Source: Tectiglobus sp965224045 (lineage in GTDB: Bacteria > Pseudomonadota > Alphaproteobacteria > Rhizobiales > Hyphomicrobiaceae). Taken from it: a stretch of 64,000 bases of DNA. The stretch covers positions 1-64,000 of the forward strand of contig CBDCYD010000016.1 of the NCBI GenBank assembly GCA_965224045.1. Direction: 5' to 3'. The notes below the pieces were generated by a model. The model made no database searches. It worked only from the letters and a program-made list of their open reading frames with translations, and was not told the DNA's origin. A program made the translations under genes and the position numbers. This document shows, one piece after another, positions 62,403-64,000 of this stretch (position 1 is its first letter; the number at the start of each line of letters is the position of its first letter).

Positions 62403-64000
62403 TCAGCCCGAGAGTGAGGCGCACACGAACCTGGCCGGCTTACGTCTAGGTCCGCCGTTTTTTCGAAGTTCCAGGAATGCTTTTTCGACGGCCTGGCGAT
62501 GTTCGGCCTTCTGGTAGGGGAAGGCCCGCAGATAATCGCCCGATGAATAGTCACGACCGTGCTCAGTTAGCTGCCGGTAGTGCAGGGCTGCTTTGTCCGC
62601 GTGACCGGCCATTGTGTAGCAGACTGCCGCTATAGCCTGAATGTGGTAATGCGCATTCGGTTGTCGCAAAGCCAGCTCAAGTAACGGCGCGGCCTTGGCG
62701 TGCTCTCCGAGCATGCAGTGGTTCATTGCAGCCAAGGAGGTCATAGCGAACAGCATCGGATCGAACGGACTTAACGATCTGGCGGCCTCGGTCTTTGCGA
62801 GGGCTGTCTCGATATCGCCGGCAAATGTGAGCGATCGCGCCAAAGCATATAGACTCTGCACCGAACTTGGATTGAGTTCAGTTGCAAGTTGCAGTTCCTG
62901 AATCGAGCCCGTGATATCGTCCTGCAATAGCAGTGCCCTTCCCAGGGCCCAATGGCCCTGAGGATCTGCGCTATTGATATCGACACACTTGTGCGCCAGG
63001 GCGAGGGCCTGTTGTGTTTCGGCATCACGCTGTACGTCCTCGCCCAGGAACGCTCTCTGCCAGTGGATGAACGACATGCCGGATAACGCGCAAATGGAAT
63101 TGGGAGCCGACTCGAGCGCTCGGTGAAAATATTGCGAAGCGTGTTCGAGGTGACGCATGGTGAATTTCAGCATGTGCCAGGCGCCGCGATGGTAGGCGGT
63201 CCAAGCGTCCAGTTGAACTGGGCTTGCTGAAATCGCCTTGCGTTGCTCGGTTCCATCGATTTGCGACTGCGCGGCTGCGGCCACCGCTTTTGCGAGGTCC
63301 TCTTGCAGCGCGAACACTTCCTCGATCTCACGATCGAACCTTTCCGCCCAGATTTCGGTTCCGGCTGTCACGTCGGCGATCACCGCACGCAGACGAACGT
63401 GATTGTTCCGAATATCGAGCGATCCGCTCAACACATAATCCGCGTTGAGGAGTTTGCCGGCGTCGGCAGAATTGGCCTCCCCGTCGCGGAAGAGAAAAGC
63501 CGAACCGCGGTCGATGACGGCTAACCATCCTGTGCGTCCGAGCAGCGTGATGATGTCGTGCGTCAAGCCGTCGGCAATGACGTGATGATCGACATGGTCG
63601 CCTCGAGAAGCAAACGGCAACACTGCGATGCGGCATTTCAGTTCCGTACCGATTGCGGCCGAGGCCGACTCCCACGCACTGGCTGCGGGGTTTGCGACGG
63701 TATCGACATTGGCGATGAACCTGAAGCCACGCTTCGGCAGCGTTGCGATCACCTCCTGGTTCTTGCCGGTGTCACCAACCGCGCGGCGTGCCGACTTGAG
63801 GCGACTGCTCAGTGCGGACTCACTGACGATCCGGCCCTCCCATATTTCGTCCAGGATCTCGTCCTTCGACAAGACGCGATGGCGGTTCTCTATCAGCATC
63901 AGGAGCAGTTTGAAGACTTGCGGCTCGATCGGCACGGGCTGGCCGTTGCGCATCAGACTGACGGCCAACACATCCAATTCGCAATCGCGGAAGCGATATC
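62403..64000 (-). CDS. winged-helix/TPR regulator (5' end off window)
   Basis: The frame stays open past base 64000, so the start is lost; the visible part begins YRFRDCELD, matching the start of the relative at 55788. A winged helix is followed by a region like cyclase-associated domains and TPR-like repeats to the end. A full-length relative is at 35969-37522. About 532 residues visible. Signal and targets unknown. Confidence 0.8.
   Translation of the reverse strand, partial: YRFRDCELDVLAVSLMRNGQPVPIEPQVFKLLLMLIENRHRVLSKDEILDEIWEGRIVSESALSSRLKSARRAVGDTGKNQEVIATLPKRGFRFIANVDTVANPAASAWESASAAIGTELKCRIAVLPFASRGDHVDHHVIADGLTHDIITLLGRTGWLAVIDRGSAFLFRDGEANSADAGKLLNADYVLSGSLDIRNNHVRLRAVIADVTAGTEIWAERFDREIEEVFALQEDLAKAVAAAAQSQIDGTEQRKAISASPVQLDAWTAYHRGAWHMLKFTMRHLEHASQYFHRALESAPNSICALSGMSFIHWQRAFLGEDVQRDAETQQALALAHKCVDINSADPQGHWALGRALLLQDDITGSIQELQLATELNPSSVQSLYALARSLTFAGDIETALAKTEAARSLSPFDPMLFAMTSLAAMNHCMLGEHAKAAPLLELALRQPNAHYHIQAIAAVCYTMAGHADKAALHYRQLTEHGRDYSSGDYLRAFPYQKAEHRQAVEKAFLELRKNGGPRRKPARFVCASLSG

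Overview
The window looks like an alphaproteobacterial chromosome of roughly 55-60% G+C by eye. The best evidence is a housekeeping block around 27-36 kb whose order is typical of that class: yacG, maf, infA, a low-molecular-weight phosphatase, UPF0262, hisD, DUF2948, murA and a 58-residue pre-murA protein. The genus cannot be named from the sequence.

Region by region: (1) 1-6.5 kb is a minus-strand aerobic benzoyl-CoA (box) operon, boxC-cupin-boxB-boxA-thioesterase-boxR. It has a clear sigma70-type promoter with a palindrome over its -10 and TGCA motifs upstream. (2) About 6.67-26.81 kb is a roughly 20.1 kb integrative element in the 3' end of a tRNA-Phe gene. It has near-identical 47/48-nt end repeats, a P4-type tyrosine integrase beside the tRNA, and TTACCCACA motifs at both ends. 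Its cargo includes an AvcD-like P-loop/cytidine-deaminase defence protein, two TraD/HerA-like ATPases, a ubiquitin-like conjugation operon (DUF2188, single-domain Ubl, E1-like ThiF, DUF6527) divergent from an XRE/ImmA-IrrE pair, a replication-relaxation protein, a large serine recombinase, and a caspase-like protein beside a coiled-coil protein and a membrane protein. Four copies of a 20-bp operator (TGTTCCG-N4-SSGAAC core) lie at promoters across the element, so it appears to carry its own regulon. (3) 26.8-35.7 kb is the core block with a Crp-family regulator and a class III adenylate cyclase inserted, and it ends at a tRNA-Thr.

(4) 36-38 kb holds a winged-helix/TPR regulator and a small secreted protein. 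(5) 38.5-48 kb is a catabolic and transport locus: a divergent RpiR regulator, a branched-chain-type ABC importer, an extra ABC-like ATPase without a recognisable signature motif, a Gfo/Idh/MocA oxidoreductase, an SDR dehydrogenase and a NicX-like M29-fold protein. The intergenic region has strong palindromes that suit RpiR. (6) 48.3-62.2 kb is a copper-handling region of two opposed clusters: cytochromes, CusF-like protein, CopA-like multicopper oxidase, TolC-type channel and lipoprotein on the minus strand; P1B ATPase, SHOCT protein, CueO-like oxidase and DUF411 protein on the plus strand. A cysteine-dioxygenase-like cupin, a winged-helix/GAF regulator, an IS481-like transposase fragment and a frameshifted LysR remnant lie between them. 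(7) The right edge holds the 3' part of another winged-helix/TPR regulator.

The strongest candidates for under-described biology are the element-wide operator, the ubiquitin-like cassette whose E1 lacks an obvious transthiolation cysteine, the caspase/coiled-coil/membrane-protein module, a near-perfect 71-nt hairpin beside the integrase, and the RpiR-controlled NicX-like pathway. All calls come from reading the sequence alone, without searches.
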